NCBI GenBank assembly: GCA_946478895.1
Contig: CAMLDY010000146.1
Location: 1-5,527, forward strand
From: an uncultured Gemmatimonadota bacterium
GTDB taxonomy: Bacteria; Gemmatimonadota; Gemmatimonadetes; Gemmatimonadales; Gemmatimonadaceae
Length of the DNA: 5,527 nt
Direction of reading: 5' to 3'
In this document: piece by piece, positions 1 to 5,527 of the stretch
How the letters are laid out: every line of letters begins with the position of its first letter
Position numbering within the stretch: the first letter of the stretch is position 1
The notes under the pieces: model-generated
Seen by the model: the letters and a program-made list of their open reading frames with translations, nothing else
Told to the model about the DNA's origin: nothing
The model's database searches: none
Program-made: the position numbers and the translations under genes

Positions 1-2226
1 TTCTGGCAGATGGCCGACACCGGGCCGTGCGGTCCGTGCAGTGAGATCTTCCTCGACCTCGCCCACGTCGTCCGCGATTTCAATTTCCCGGCGGGCGCGA
101 AAGGGGAGTGGACCGAGCTCGATCGCAAGGAGTTCTCGAAGGAGGCGTTCGTCGAAGGCGCCGAGGCGGGCAGGTTCCTCGAGTTCTGGAACCTCGTGTT
201 CATGCAGTTCGACCAGCAGCCCGACGGCACTCTGGTGCCGCTCCCAAAGCCGTCGGTCGATACTGGTGCAGGGCTCGATCGCATCGCCGCTTTCATGCAA
301 GGCGAAGCCAACAATTTCCACAACGATCTCTTCCGCCCGCTCATCGCCGCGGTAGAAAAGACCGTTCGCAAGCAATACGACCGCGGCGAGGCCGGCGCAT
401 CGTTTCGCGTCATCGCCGATCACAGTCGCGCCGTCGCGTTTCTGATTGCCGACGGTGTCTTCCCCTCCAACGAAGGCCGGGGCTACGTCCTGCGCAGAAT
501 CCTGCGGCGCGGAGTCCGGCACGCCTGGCTGCTCGGCAGACGCCAGCCAACGCTGGTGGAAGTAGTCAAAGTCGTCATCGACACCATGGGCGACGTGTAC
601 CCGGAGCTGAAGCAGCGCTCGAAGCACATCATCGACACGACGCGCGCCGAAGAGGAGCGCTTCCTCGCGACCATCGAGGGAGGGATGCGCCGCTTCGACG
701 AGCTCGCGCCCGAGAAAACGACCCAGGGCTCGACCGCCATGCACGGCACCATCTCGGGCGAAGATGCCTTTCGTCTTTACGACACCTTCGGATTTCCGAT
801 CGATCTCACCGAGCTGATGGCGCGCGAGCGCGGTTACTCGGTCGACATCCCGGGCTTCGAGACCGCGCTTCAGGCGCAGCGCACCCAGTCCCAGGAAGAG
901 CGCAAGTCGCGGAAGATCACCGTTGGCGTCGACACCCTCGCCGAAGGCGGCTGGGCGAGCGGCAGCGACGGCGTCACCTTCACCGGTTACAGCTCCCTCG
1001 ACGTCGACACGACCGTCCTGGCGAAGAGAGATCTTCCCGATGGCCGTGCCGCCGTAATCCTGCGCGAGACACCGTTCTATGCCGAATCCGGCGGCCAGAT
1101 CTCCGACCGCGGCGAGATCGTCGGCGAAGGCTGGCGTCTCGACGTCGATGAAGTGCGAAAGGTCGATGGCCGCATCACCGCCATCGGCAAAGCATCGGGC
1201 AAGGTGAATCTGGGCAAGGCCCACGCGTCGGTGCCGCGCGATCGCCGCCGCGACACCGAGCGCAATCACACCGCCACCCACCTTCTTCACGCCGCGCTGC
1301 GGCGCGTGCTCGGCGAGCACGTGCATCAATCGGGGTCGCTCGTCGCGCCCGATCGACTGCGCTTCGATTTCACCCACCATGGCCCGCTCACCCAACAGCA
1401 GCTGAGCGAAGTCGAGATGCTCGTCAACCGCGGCATCCTCGACGGCGTCCAGGTTGTCTTCGAGGAGAAGCCGTACGCCGAAGCGGTCGCGGGCGGCGCG
1501 ATGCATCTATTCACCGAGAAGTACGGCGACGTGGTCAGGGTCGTGTCGATCCCCGGCATTTCGGTCGAGCTGTGCGGCGGCACCCACGTCAGCAATACCG
1601 CCGACATCGCCCTGTTCAAGATCGTGAGCGAGACGGGCGTCGCCGCGGGAGTGCGGCGCATCGAAGCCGTTACCGGTCGCGGCGCTCTGGAATTGTATCG
1701 CGCGCGCGAGCACGAGCTCCAGGAAATCGAGCAGATCGTTCGGTCACCGTCGGGACAGGCGGTGAGACGCGTTCAGTCGCTCGTCGACGAGCGCCGCACC
1801 CTCGAGAAGCGACTCGACGAAGCGATGCGGAGCGGCGGCGGCGGCGCGATCAAGTCGCTGGTCGACGAGAGCACCGTCGTCGATGGCGTGCGGGTCGTAG
1901 CGGCGAACGTCAGCGCGCCCGATCTGCCCGCACTCCAGACAATGGGAGATGCACTGCGCGAGCAAATGGGAACGGGCATCGGGGTCCTCGCGGCATCCTT
2001 TGACAACGGCAAGAATACAATCATCACAGTGGTGACCGACGACCTGCGCGATCGCGGGGTTCGCGCCGACACCATCCTCCGGGAGATCGCCAGCGCGGCG
2101 GGCGGAAAGGGCGGAGGCAAGCCCCATATGGCTCAGGCGGGGATTCCCGATGCCGATCGCATGCGTTCGGTGATGGCCGAAGCGCCAGACATCGTTCGAA
2201 AGTCGCTCGCGCGGCTGGATGACTGA
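1..2226 (+). CDS. alaS: Alanyl-tRNA synthetase, 5'-truncated by the window edge
   Basis: Charges tRNA(Ala) with alanine in the cytoplasm, and hydrolyses mischarged Ser- or Gly-tRNA(Ala). The reading frame is open from base 1 and begins inside the class II catalytic core: FWQMADTGPCGPCSE matches the AlaRS signature, and SVDTGAGLDRIA follows at bases 253-288. The ATG at base 10 lies inside this motif, so it is not the start. By comparison with E. coli AlaRS (876 residues) roughly 160-170 N-terminal residues are missing; 741 are present. The editing domain is intact: HTATH at 1267-1281 and CGGTH at 1573-1587 give the HxxxH and CxxxH zinc/editing residues, with ESGGQISDRGE just before. The C-Ala domain is seen at 2101-2142 (GGKGGGKPHMAQAG). 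The segment between the core signature and the FWNLVFMQF motif is somewhat longer than in E. coli. It is probably the first visible gene of a four-gene operon; its last 8 bases overlap the next gene. Identification is secure. Confidence 0.98.
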   Translation, partial: FWQMADTGPCGPCSEIFLDLAHVVRDFNFPAGAKGEWTELDRKEFSKEAFVEGAEAGRFLEFWNLVFMQFDQQPDGTLVPLPKPSVDTGAGLDRIAAFMQGEANNFHNDLFRPLIAAVEKTVRKQYDRGEAGASFRVIADHSRAVAFLIADGVFPSNEGRGYVLRRILRRGVRHAWLLGRRQPTLVEVVKVVIDTMGDVYPELKQRSKHIIDTTRAEEERFLATIEGGMRRFDELAPEKTTQGSTAMHGTISGEDAFRLYDTFGFPIDLTELMARERGYSVDIPGFETALQAQRTQSQEERKSRKITVGVDTLAEGGWASGSDGVTFTGYSSLDVDTTVLAKRDLPDGRAAVILRETPFYAESGGQISDRGEIVGEGWRLDVDEVRKVDGRITAIGKASGKVNLGKAHASVPRDRRRDTERNHTATHLLHAALRRVLGEHVHQSGSLVAPDRLRFDFTHHGPLTQQQLSEVEMLVNRGILDGVQVVFEEKPYAEAVAGGAMHLFTEKYGDVVRVVSIPGISVELCGGTHVSNTADIALFKIVSETGVAAGVRRIEAVTGRGALELYRAREHELQEIEQIVRSPSGQAVRRVQSLVDERRTLEKRLDEAMRSGGGGAIKSLVDESTVVDGVRVVAANVSAPDLPALQTMGDALREQMGTGIGVLAASFDNGKNTIITVVTDDLRDRGVRADTILREIASAAGGKGGGKPHMAQAGIPDADRMRSVMAEAPDIVRKSLARLDD

Positions 2227-2494
2227 CGGCGCGCCGCCGGAGCTCGTCGCCGCGATGCGGTCGGCGGTGAATGGCAATCAGGCGCCGACGCCGGCCGACC
2301 TGCTCGAGGCCGCCGAGCGCCTGCTCGACAAGATGCTGCTCTCCGATTGCGAGAGCCGCACTTCGGCGCTCGACCTGTTGACTGTCGATGCGCTGATGAC
2401 GCGCGCGGTCGAGGAGTCGGCAAAGGATCCGGCGCTGCTGGAGAAGTTTCCCGAGCTGGCGATGAAGCGAATCTCGTCGCGCGCGGCGTACTGA
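2219..2494 (+). CDS. Small hypothetical protein between alaS and the asparaginase gene
   Basis: A 91-residue protein that I do not recognise. It has no signal peptide, membrane segment, cysteine cluster or known motif; there is one Cys (residue 44). The composition suggests a small soluble helical protein: residues 25-42 and 47-86 are rich in Ala, Leu, Glu, Asp, Lys and Arg with amphipathic spacing, after a Pro/Asn/Gln-containing turn at 19-26. The chosen ATG lies inside the alaS end (ATGACTGA, 8-base overlap). An in-frame ATG at 2255 (Met13), with GGAG at 2239-2242, is a possible alternative start. The gene's stop overlaps the asparaginase start (TGATG), which together with the G/C third-position bias argues that it is a real translated gene and not a spacer. 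Its place between alaS and cca hints at a housekeeping role in translation or amino-acid metabolism, but nothing in the sequence shows one. Confidence 0.8.
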   Translation: MTDGAPPELVAAMRSAVNGNQAPTPADLLEAAERLLDKMLLSDCESRTSALDLLTVDALMTRAVEESAKDPALLEKFPELAMKRISSRAAY

Positions 2495-3462
2495 TGATCG
2501 TGATTCTGTTTACCGGCGGGACGATTGCGATGCGCAACGATCCCGACGGTTCCGGGGCGCAGCCGGCGCTGACGCCCGAAGAGATTCTGCACGCGACGCG
2601 GGGCATTCACGCCATCACCGGCGTCGAGACCGAGGAATGGGGCCAGTTTCCCGGCCCGCACATGACCGTGGAGCGGATGTGGGCGCTGCGGAACCGGATC
2701 GCCGAGCATCTCGCGCGAGCGGAGGTGACGGGAGTGGTGATCACCCACGGGACCGACACCCTCGAGGAGTCGGCCTACATGGTGGCCCGATCGACGGCGA
2801 GTGAGAAGCCGATCGTTTTCACCGGTGCCATGCGCACCGTCAGCGATCTCGGCTGGGACGGGCCCGCGAATCTGTTCGAGGCGGTGCGGGTCGCGGCGAG
2901 TCCGGAGACGCGCGGCTTTGGGGTGATGGTAGTGATCGGCGGCCAGATTTTCACGGCGCTCGACACCACCAAGACCAACACTCACCTGCTCGACGCATTC
3001 GAGAGCCCAGGACTCGGACCGCTCGGCGTTTTGGACGAGGGCGAATTGATTCTCAGGCGTGAGATGCCACCTTCGCCCCCCGTTATAACACCTAACACTT
3101 TGGCGACGCCGATCGACATCATTTTCGCCGCCGCGGGAGCGGATGCCCGCCTGCTCGACGCATCGCGGGAGAAAGCAAAGGGCGTGGTGCTCGCGGCGAT
3201 GGGCCGCGGCAACGTCCCGCCGGCGATGGTGCCGGGAATCCAGCGCTGGGTCGCGGAGGGCAAGCCCGTCGTGATCACCTCGCGCACCCAGGGCGGGAGA
3301 GTAGGACACACCTACGGCTACCCGGGCGGAGGTCGTCGTCTGGAGGAGATGGGTGCCATCTTTGGCGGATCGCGCCGCGCGCAGCAAGCGCGAATCGATT
3401 TAATGCTCGCCCTCGGTGCCGGGATGGGCGATCCCGAGCTAAGATCGATGTTCGACTCATGA
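2494..3462 (+). CDS. L-asparaginase family amidohydrolase (cytoplasmic type)
   Basis: Hydrolyses L-asparagine to L-aspartate and ammonia; some family members also accept glutamine. It has 322 residues, normal for the bacterial asparaginase/glutaminase family (about 320-350). The start at 2494 is chosen because it places TGGTIA right at the N-terminus (residues 7-12, nucleophile Thr10), as in cytoplasmic homologues, and overlaps the previous stop; upstream codons in this frame would add 49 residues of non-family sequence. Other family marks are HGTDTLEES at 85-93 (Thr87-Asp88 pair), TTKTNT at 158-163 (Lys160, matching the catalytic Lys of E. coli asparaginase II), GRGNVP at 237-242 and SRTQGGRV at 263-270. 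There is no signal peptide, so it should act in the cytoplasm (AnsA-like in location; type I or II cannot be decided by eye). It lacks the N-terminal extension of archaeal GatD, so it is not a tRNA amidotransferase subunit. No clear Shine-Dalgarno site is visible; coupling to the upstream gene is likely. It overlaps cca by 4 bases. Confidence 0.9.
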   Translation: MIVILFTGGTIAMRNDPDGSGAQPALTPEEILHATRGIHAITGVETEEWGQFPGPHMTVERMWALRNRIAEHLARAEVTGVVITHGTDTLEESAYMVARSTASEKPIVFTGAMRTVSDLGWDGPANLFEAVRVAASPETRGFGVMVVIGGQIFTALDTTKTNTHLLDAFESPGLGPLGVLDEGELILRREMPPSPPVITPNTLATPIDIIFAAAGADARLLDASREKAKGVVLAAMGRGNVPPAMVPGIQRWVAEGKPVVITSRTQGGRVGHTYGYPGGGRRLEEMGAIFGGSRRAQQARIDLMLALGAGMGDPELRSMFDS

Positions 3463-4790
3463 CCACCAAACTCGATCCACCAGAGACCGTTCGCGGAATC
3501 GCGAAACGCCTCGAAGACGCCGGCTACGAAACCTGGTGCGTCGGCGGGGCCGTTCGCGACGCCCTGCTCGGCCATCCCCACCTCGACTGGGATCTGGCGA
3601 CGGCGGCAAAACCGCCCGAAGTCCGGAAGCTGTTCAAGCGCACGGTTCCCGTTGGAATCGAGTTCGGCACCATCGGCGTGCTCGATCACAACAACGTGAT
3701 GCACGAGGTGACGACGTTTCGCCGCGACGTCCAGACCGACGGGCGGCACGCCGTCGTCGAATTTGGCGCGTCGCTCGACGAAGATCTTGCCCGCCGCGAT
3801 TACACGATCAACGCCATCGCGTACTCGCCGAGCAGGAACGAAGTGCGCGATCCTTACGGCGGGCAAAAGGATCTGGACGGGAAGCTCATTCGCGCCGTCG
3901 GTGACCCACGTGAGAGAATGCGCGAGGACCGACTGCGCGCACTGCGCGCGATCAGATTCGCGTCGCGTTTCGGATTCGACATCGAGCGCGACACCTGGGA
4001 TGCCATCGTCGAGAGCGCGCCCGAGCTGACGCGATTGTCGGCGGAGCGCATCAAGCAGGAAATCGAGAAGACGATGGACCAGGTGAAGTTGCCGAGCAAG
4101 GCATTCGCGATGTGGCGCGACACCGGCGCCTTTGCGTCGCTCATTCCGGCGCTGGCGCGAGTTACCGATCGACAGCTCGCGCCGCTCGACCATCTGCGCC
4201 GGCCGCTGTTGCCCAATCGCCCCGCCCGGAGATCGACCCGGATCGCGGCGCTGTTCGCGAGCGTCCCGGCCGCAACGGTGCGCAAGGTCCTCAAGGATTT
4301 GCGCTTCTCCAACAGCGAGACCGAGTGGATCGCGATCCTGGTGGAGCGCTGGCAACAGCTCGGGCCGCAGATGACCACCGCGATGCTCAAGGCCGAGGAG
4401 ATCTACGCCATCGATCCGTGGGGCGAGCAGTACCCGCCGAGCTCGATGCTCCGGACGTGGGCGGCGAGCGCCGGGCGCACGCGTCTTGCCCCTTTGTTGC
4501 GGCTGGCCGATGCGATGTGGTGGGCCGCCCGGCAGGCGGGGGAGCCCGCGCCCTACAAGCAGACCATCGGGGCAGTGTACAAGCGGGCGATCAGGATTGC
4601 TTACAAGGATGCGATCTCGCTGTCCGACCTGGCGATCGACGGGAACGATCTCGAGAAGCTGGGGATCACCGGGCCGGCGGTGGGGGCGACATTACGAAAG
4701 CTGCTGGATGCGGTTATTAATGACCCTCGTAAGAATAGACACGATGAGTTGGTGAAGCTGGCCACCGAACTAAGAGAGAAAAGCAACTGA
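3459..4790 (+). CDS. cca: CCA tRNA nucleotidyltransferase (class II)
   Basis: Adds or repairs the 3'-terminal CCA of tRNAs using CTP and ATP without a nucleic-acid template. It has 443 residues. The polymerase head shows motif A (GGAVRD at 29-34 with the metal-binding pair Asp43/Asp45 in LDWD), the flexible-loop region with TFRRD at 86-90 and DGRH at 94-97, motif B (RRDYTINAIA, 112-121), motif C (DPYGGQKDLDGKLIRAVGDP, 131-150), and motif D with the base-recognition pattern EDRLR at 156-160. The neck/body follows (LRFSNSETEW at 281-290), and the tail ends with GNDLEKLGITGPAVG (395-409), typical of bacterial enzymes. No HD phosphohydrolase motif is seen. The intact loop favours a full CCA-adding enzyme over CC-adding or poly(A) polymerase, though these can be hard to separate. 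The start overlaps the asparaginase stop as ATGA. The last two codons and the stop (AGC AAC TGA) mostly lie in the first copy of a repeat, and codons from about 4714 on are less GC-rich than the rest. Confidence 0.96.
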   Translation: MTTKLDPPETVRGIAKRLEDAGYETWCVGGAVRDALLGHPHLDWDLATAAKPPEVRKLFKRTVPVGIEFGTIGVLDHNNVMHEVTTFRRDVQTDGRHAVVEFGASLDEDLARRDYTINAIAYSPSRNEVRDPYGGQKDLDGKLIRAVGDPRERMREDRLRALRAIRFASRFGFDIERDTWDAIVESAPELTRLSAERIKQEIEKTMDQVKLPSKAFAMWRDTGAFASLIPALARVTDRQLAPLDHLRRPLLPNRPARRSTRIAALFASVPAATVRKVLKDLRFSNSETEWIAILVERWQQLGPQMTTAMLKAEEIYAIDPWGEQYPPSSMLRTWAASAGRTRLAPLLRLADAMWWAARQAGEPAPYKQTIGAVYKRAIRIAYKDAISLSDLAIDGNDLEKLGITGPAVGATLRKLLDAVINDPRKNRHDELVKLATELREKSN

Positions 4791-4864
4791 ACGGGCGGGA
4801 TGCTGGGAAATGCAACAGAACGGGCGAGATGCTGGGAAAAGCAACTGAACGGGCGGGAGGCGTC
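4783..4864 (+). repeat. Left tandem direct repeats, 29-base period
   Basis: Three successive copies start at 4783, 4812 and 4841. The first two are complete 29-base units that differ at three positions (T/A at unit position 6, G/A at 16, T/A at 29). Both continue after the core as ATGCTGGGAAA. The third copy matches the core, then changes to GGCGTC, the form shared with the right-hand inverted copies. The left units therefore look like degenerate relatives of the intact third unit. Unit 1 includes the stop codon of cca at 4788-4790. Confidence 0.92.
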
Positions 4865-5019
4865 TGGTGGGCAGGCGCCTGGCGTCAGGTAACAACCGTG
4901 GGACGTATCTCTGCGGCATTCACCCAAAGGCAACTGCGTTTGGCGCGCACGAGTACGTCCCCCGGTCGTAACCTGGGAACAGGCGCCTGATCCCGGACGC
5001 CTCCCGCCCGTTCAGTTGC
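4841..5019. repeat. Long imperfect palindrome (about 179 bases)
   Basis: The left arm 4841-4907 is the imperfect reverse complement of the right arm 4954-5019. From the tips inward: 24 perfect pairs (4841-4864 with 4996-5019), a 7x6 internal loop, 10 pairs formed by CAGGCGCCTG (4872-4881 with 4980-4989), a 4x4 loop, CAGGT with ACCTG (4886-4890 with 4971-4975), then ACCG and GGGACGTA pairs with scattered mismatches. By hand about 53 of 67 left-arm positions pair outside the first internal loop. CAGGCGCCTG is itself a perfect palindrome present twice. The loop is 4908-4953. As RNA this would be a very stable rod-like hairpin. There is no T-tract after it, so it is not a classical intrinsic terminator. 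Confidence 0.88.
4924..4943. repeat. Small hairpin at the centre of the palindrome
   Basis: CCAAA (4924-4928) faces TTTGG (4939-4943) across a 10-base loop, within the apical loop of the large palindrome. The loop holds GCAACTG (4930-4936), identical to the first seven bases of the terminal repeat. With only five pairs this could be chance, but its central position makes it a plausible tip of the folded structure. Confidence 0.4.
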
Positions 5020-5058
5020 AGTTCTGAGATCCCGGACGCCTCCCGCCCGTTCAGTTGC
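4989..5058. repeat. Right direct repeat pair, 31 bases, 39-base period
   Basis: Two perfect 31-base copies lie at 4989-5019 and 5028-5058, separated by the 8-base spacer AGTTCTGA. Each begins GATCCCGGACGCC and ends CCCGTTCAGTTGC. The last 24 bases of each are the exact reverse complement of 4841-4864. Perfect identity suggests recent duplication or ongoing homogenisation, in contrast to the diverged left units. Two copies with an 8-base spacer do not make a CRISPR. Confidence 0.93.
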
Positions 5059-5103
5059 TCATGAAATACGCGATCTTTCACTAAATAACCGGAACTGCGC
5101 GCG
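5059..5103. other. AT-richer leader between the repeat and the next gene
   Basis: This short stretch is clearly richer in A/T than its surroundings (for example CACTAAATAA at 5079-5088) and would be the natural place for a promoter of the gene at 5104. No convincing -35/-10 pair at normal spacing is visible: TTGCTC (5055-5060) and TAAATA (5082-5087) are 21 bases apart. GGAA at 5091-5094, nine bases before the ATG, is a weak possible ribosome binding site. An in-frame TAA at 5086-5088 stops any upward extension of the next gene. Confidence 0.35.
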
Positions 5104-5527
5104 ATGTTATTCAGAAGCCGAACCCCCGACTCCACCGTCTGGAAAAGATTCCGCTCCGGCCAGGACGGTTTCACCTTTACCCGCATCGGCGACATCTACG
5201 AGGCGAAGGTGGTCGCCAACGCCGAGCGGGTGGTGGACCTGTTCTATACGCTGAGCGAGCTGATGGCGCCGGCGGTGGACGTGTACATCTTCGACGCGCG
5301 GTCCAAGACTTCGTGGACCGGCCAGATGCTCGCGTTGCCCGACGTCCGCGACGCGGTCGCTCGGCTCAAGGTTCCGCTGTCGACGTACGGGGGAGTGGAG
5401 ATCACGCTCTTTACGCCGGAAGATCAAATCACCCTGAGCCCGCAGCTCGAGCTCTACATCTACTCGCGGTCGGACCGCTGGATGTACCTCCTCAACAGCA
5501 TGAACCTCGAGGAGCGCGCGACGCTGG
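5104..5527 (+). CDS. Hypothetical protein, 3' end beyond the window
   Basis: The frame is open from ATG 5104 to the right edge (141 codons, no stop), so the gene is partial. An in-frame TAA at 5086-5088 limits the start; ATG 5104 is the first ATG after it, with a weak GGAA site before it. I do not recognise the family. What is visible: a short basic N-terminus (RSR at 4-6, KRFR at 14-17), then an alternating pattern suggesting a soluble alpha/beta domain, with hydrophobic strands at about 58-64 (VDVYIFD), 98-103 (VEITLF) and 115-121 (LELYIYS), and helices at about 39-54 and 79-90. There is no signal peptide, membrane segment or obvious catalytic motif. G/C-rich third positions from about codon 20 onward, and the strand-helix pattern, support coding on this strand over the opposite-strand frames. 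It is separated from cca by the repeat element, so it probably has its own promoter. Identity unknown; coding status fairly sure. Confidence 0.75.
   Translation, partial: MLFRSRTPDSTVWKRFRSGQDGFTFTRIGDIYEAKVVANAERVVDLFYTLSELMAPAVDVYIFDARSKTSWTGQMLALPDVRDAVARLKVPLSTYGGVEITLFTPEDQITLSPQLELYIYSRSDRWMYLLNSMNLEERATL

Larger units (their letters stand above)
4783..5058. repeat. Composite inverted-repeat element downstream of cca
   Basis: This block is built from copies of one sequence beginning GCAACTGAACGGGCGGGA. Direct copies start at 4783, 4812 (two changes in the first 18 bases) and 4841; inverted copies end at 5019 and 5058. The 18-base core at 4783-4800 is perfectly complementary to both 5002-5019 and 5041-5058. 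The inner pair forms a long palindrome; the outer pair could make a second, enclosing stem. It fills most of the only sizeable non-coding gap in the window and overlaps the last 8 bases of cca. It contains no transposase and no clean flanking target duplication that I can see. Possible natures are a MITE- or REP-type dispersed element, or a structured RNA at the end of the operon mRNA. The repeat structure is seen directly; its function is unknown. Confidence 0.9.

Noticed and set aside
108..1151. Plus-strand open frame of 347 codons inside alaS
   Set aside because: Out-of-frame shadow of alaS, extremely Arg-rich, with no motif.
2278..3387. Long minus-strand open frame (369 codons) opposite the asparaginase gene
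   Set aside because: It lies antisense to a gene with clear family motifs, and its product is a low-complexity Arg/His/Pro-rich sequence typical of shadow frames in GC-rich DNA.
3318..4355. Long minus-strand open frame (345 codons) opposite cca
   Set aside because: Antisense to an intact cca with all catalytic motifs; no recognisable domain in the product.
4841..5019. Integron attC site
   Set aside because: It is a long palindrome with a hairpin loop, but I find no RYYYAAC/GTTRRRY core pair at the tips and no integrase or cassette array.
4841..5019. Classical intrinsic terminator
   Set aside because: The stem is far longer than usual and no T-run follows the right arm at 5019 or 5058.
4783..5058. 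CRISPR array
   Set aside because: Repeats are separated by only 0-8 bases, are of two different periods and in opposite orientations; no spacers and no cas genes.
5061..5084. Seven-codon open frame (MKYAIFH) as a leader peptide
   Set aside because: Too short to support, no ribosome binding site that stands out, and no attenuator structure after it.
5055..5087. Sigma-70-type promoter (TTGCTC / TAAATA)
   Set aside because: The 21-base spacing is too long and both boxes match poorly; it is noted only as a possibility in the leader entry.
4920..5195. Minus-strand open frame (91 codons) across the right repeats, encoding a 13-residue repeat (LNGREASGI twice)
   Set aside because: The peptide repeat follows simply from the 39-base DNA period being a multiple of three. 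The frame also overlaps the start of the better supported + strand gene and has no family signature.
5107..5427. Minus-strand open frame (106 codons) opposite the last gene
   Set aside because: The + strand frame through the same region stays open to the window edge and has a more protein-like residue pattern; the minus product is His/Arg/Gly-rich.

Overview
The window comes from a GC-rich bacterial chromosome. Codon third positions in the real genes are strongly G/C, and genes are packed with overlapping ends. The proteins are bacterial in type (AlaRS with editing and C-Ala domains, a class II CCA-adding enzyme). The lineage cannot be fixed by eye. A Gemmatimonadota-like or other high-GC, soil-type bacterium would fit, but that is an impression and not a result.

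Layout. Bases 1-2226 hold the 3' four fifths of alaS (alanyl-tRNA synthetase); its start lies to the left of the window. A 91-codon gene of unknown function (2219-2494) begins inside the end of alaS. It is followed with a one-base overlap by a cytoplasmic-type asparaginase gene (2494-3462), and then with an ATGA overlap by cca (tRNA nucleotidyltransferase, 3459-4790). All four genes lie on the + strand with no intergenic space, so they almost certainly share one mRNA with translational coupling. The shared theme is tRNA and amino-acid supply: alaS charges tRNA(Ala), cca builds or repairs the 3' CCA end of all tRNAs, and asparaginase converts asparagine to aspartate.

From 4791 to 5103 there is no convincing gene. 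Most of this gap, together with the last 8 bases of cca, is a composite repeat element (4783-5058). It has a long imperfect palindrome (arms 4841-4907 and 4954-5019) whose tips are repeated in tandem: two extra degenerate copies on the left with a 29-base period, and one extra perfect copy on the right with a 39-base period. The first left copy supplies the stop codon of cca. This element is the most unusual thing in the window. It looks like a miniature inverted-repeat or REP-type element, or a large structured RNA/terminator at the end of the operon.

After the element, a new + strand gene starts at 5104 and runs off the right edge. Its product is not recognised.

No phage genes, CRISPR array, transposase, defence system, tRNA or rRNA gene is visible.
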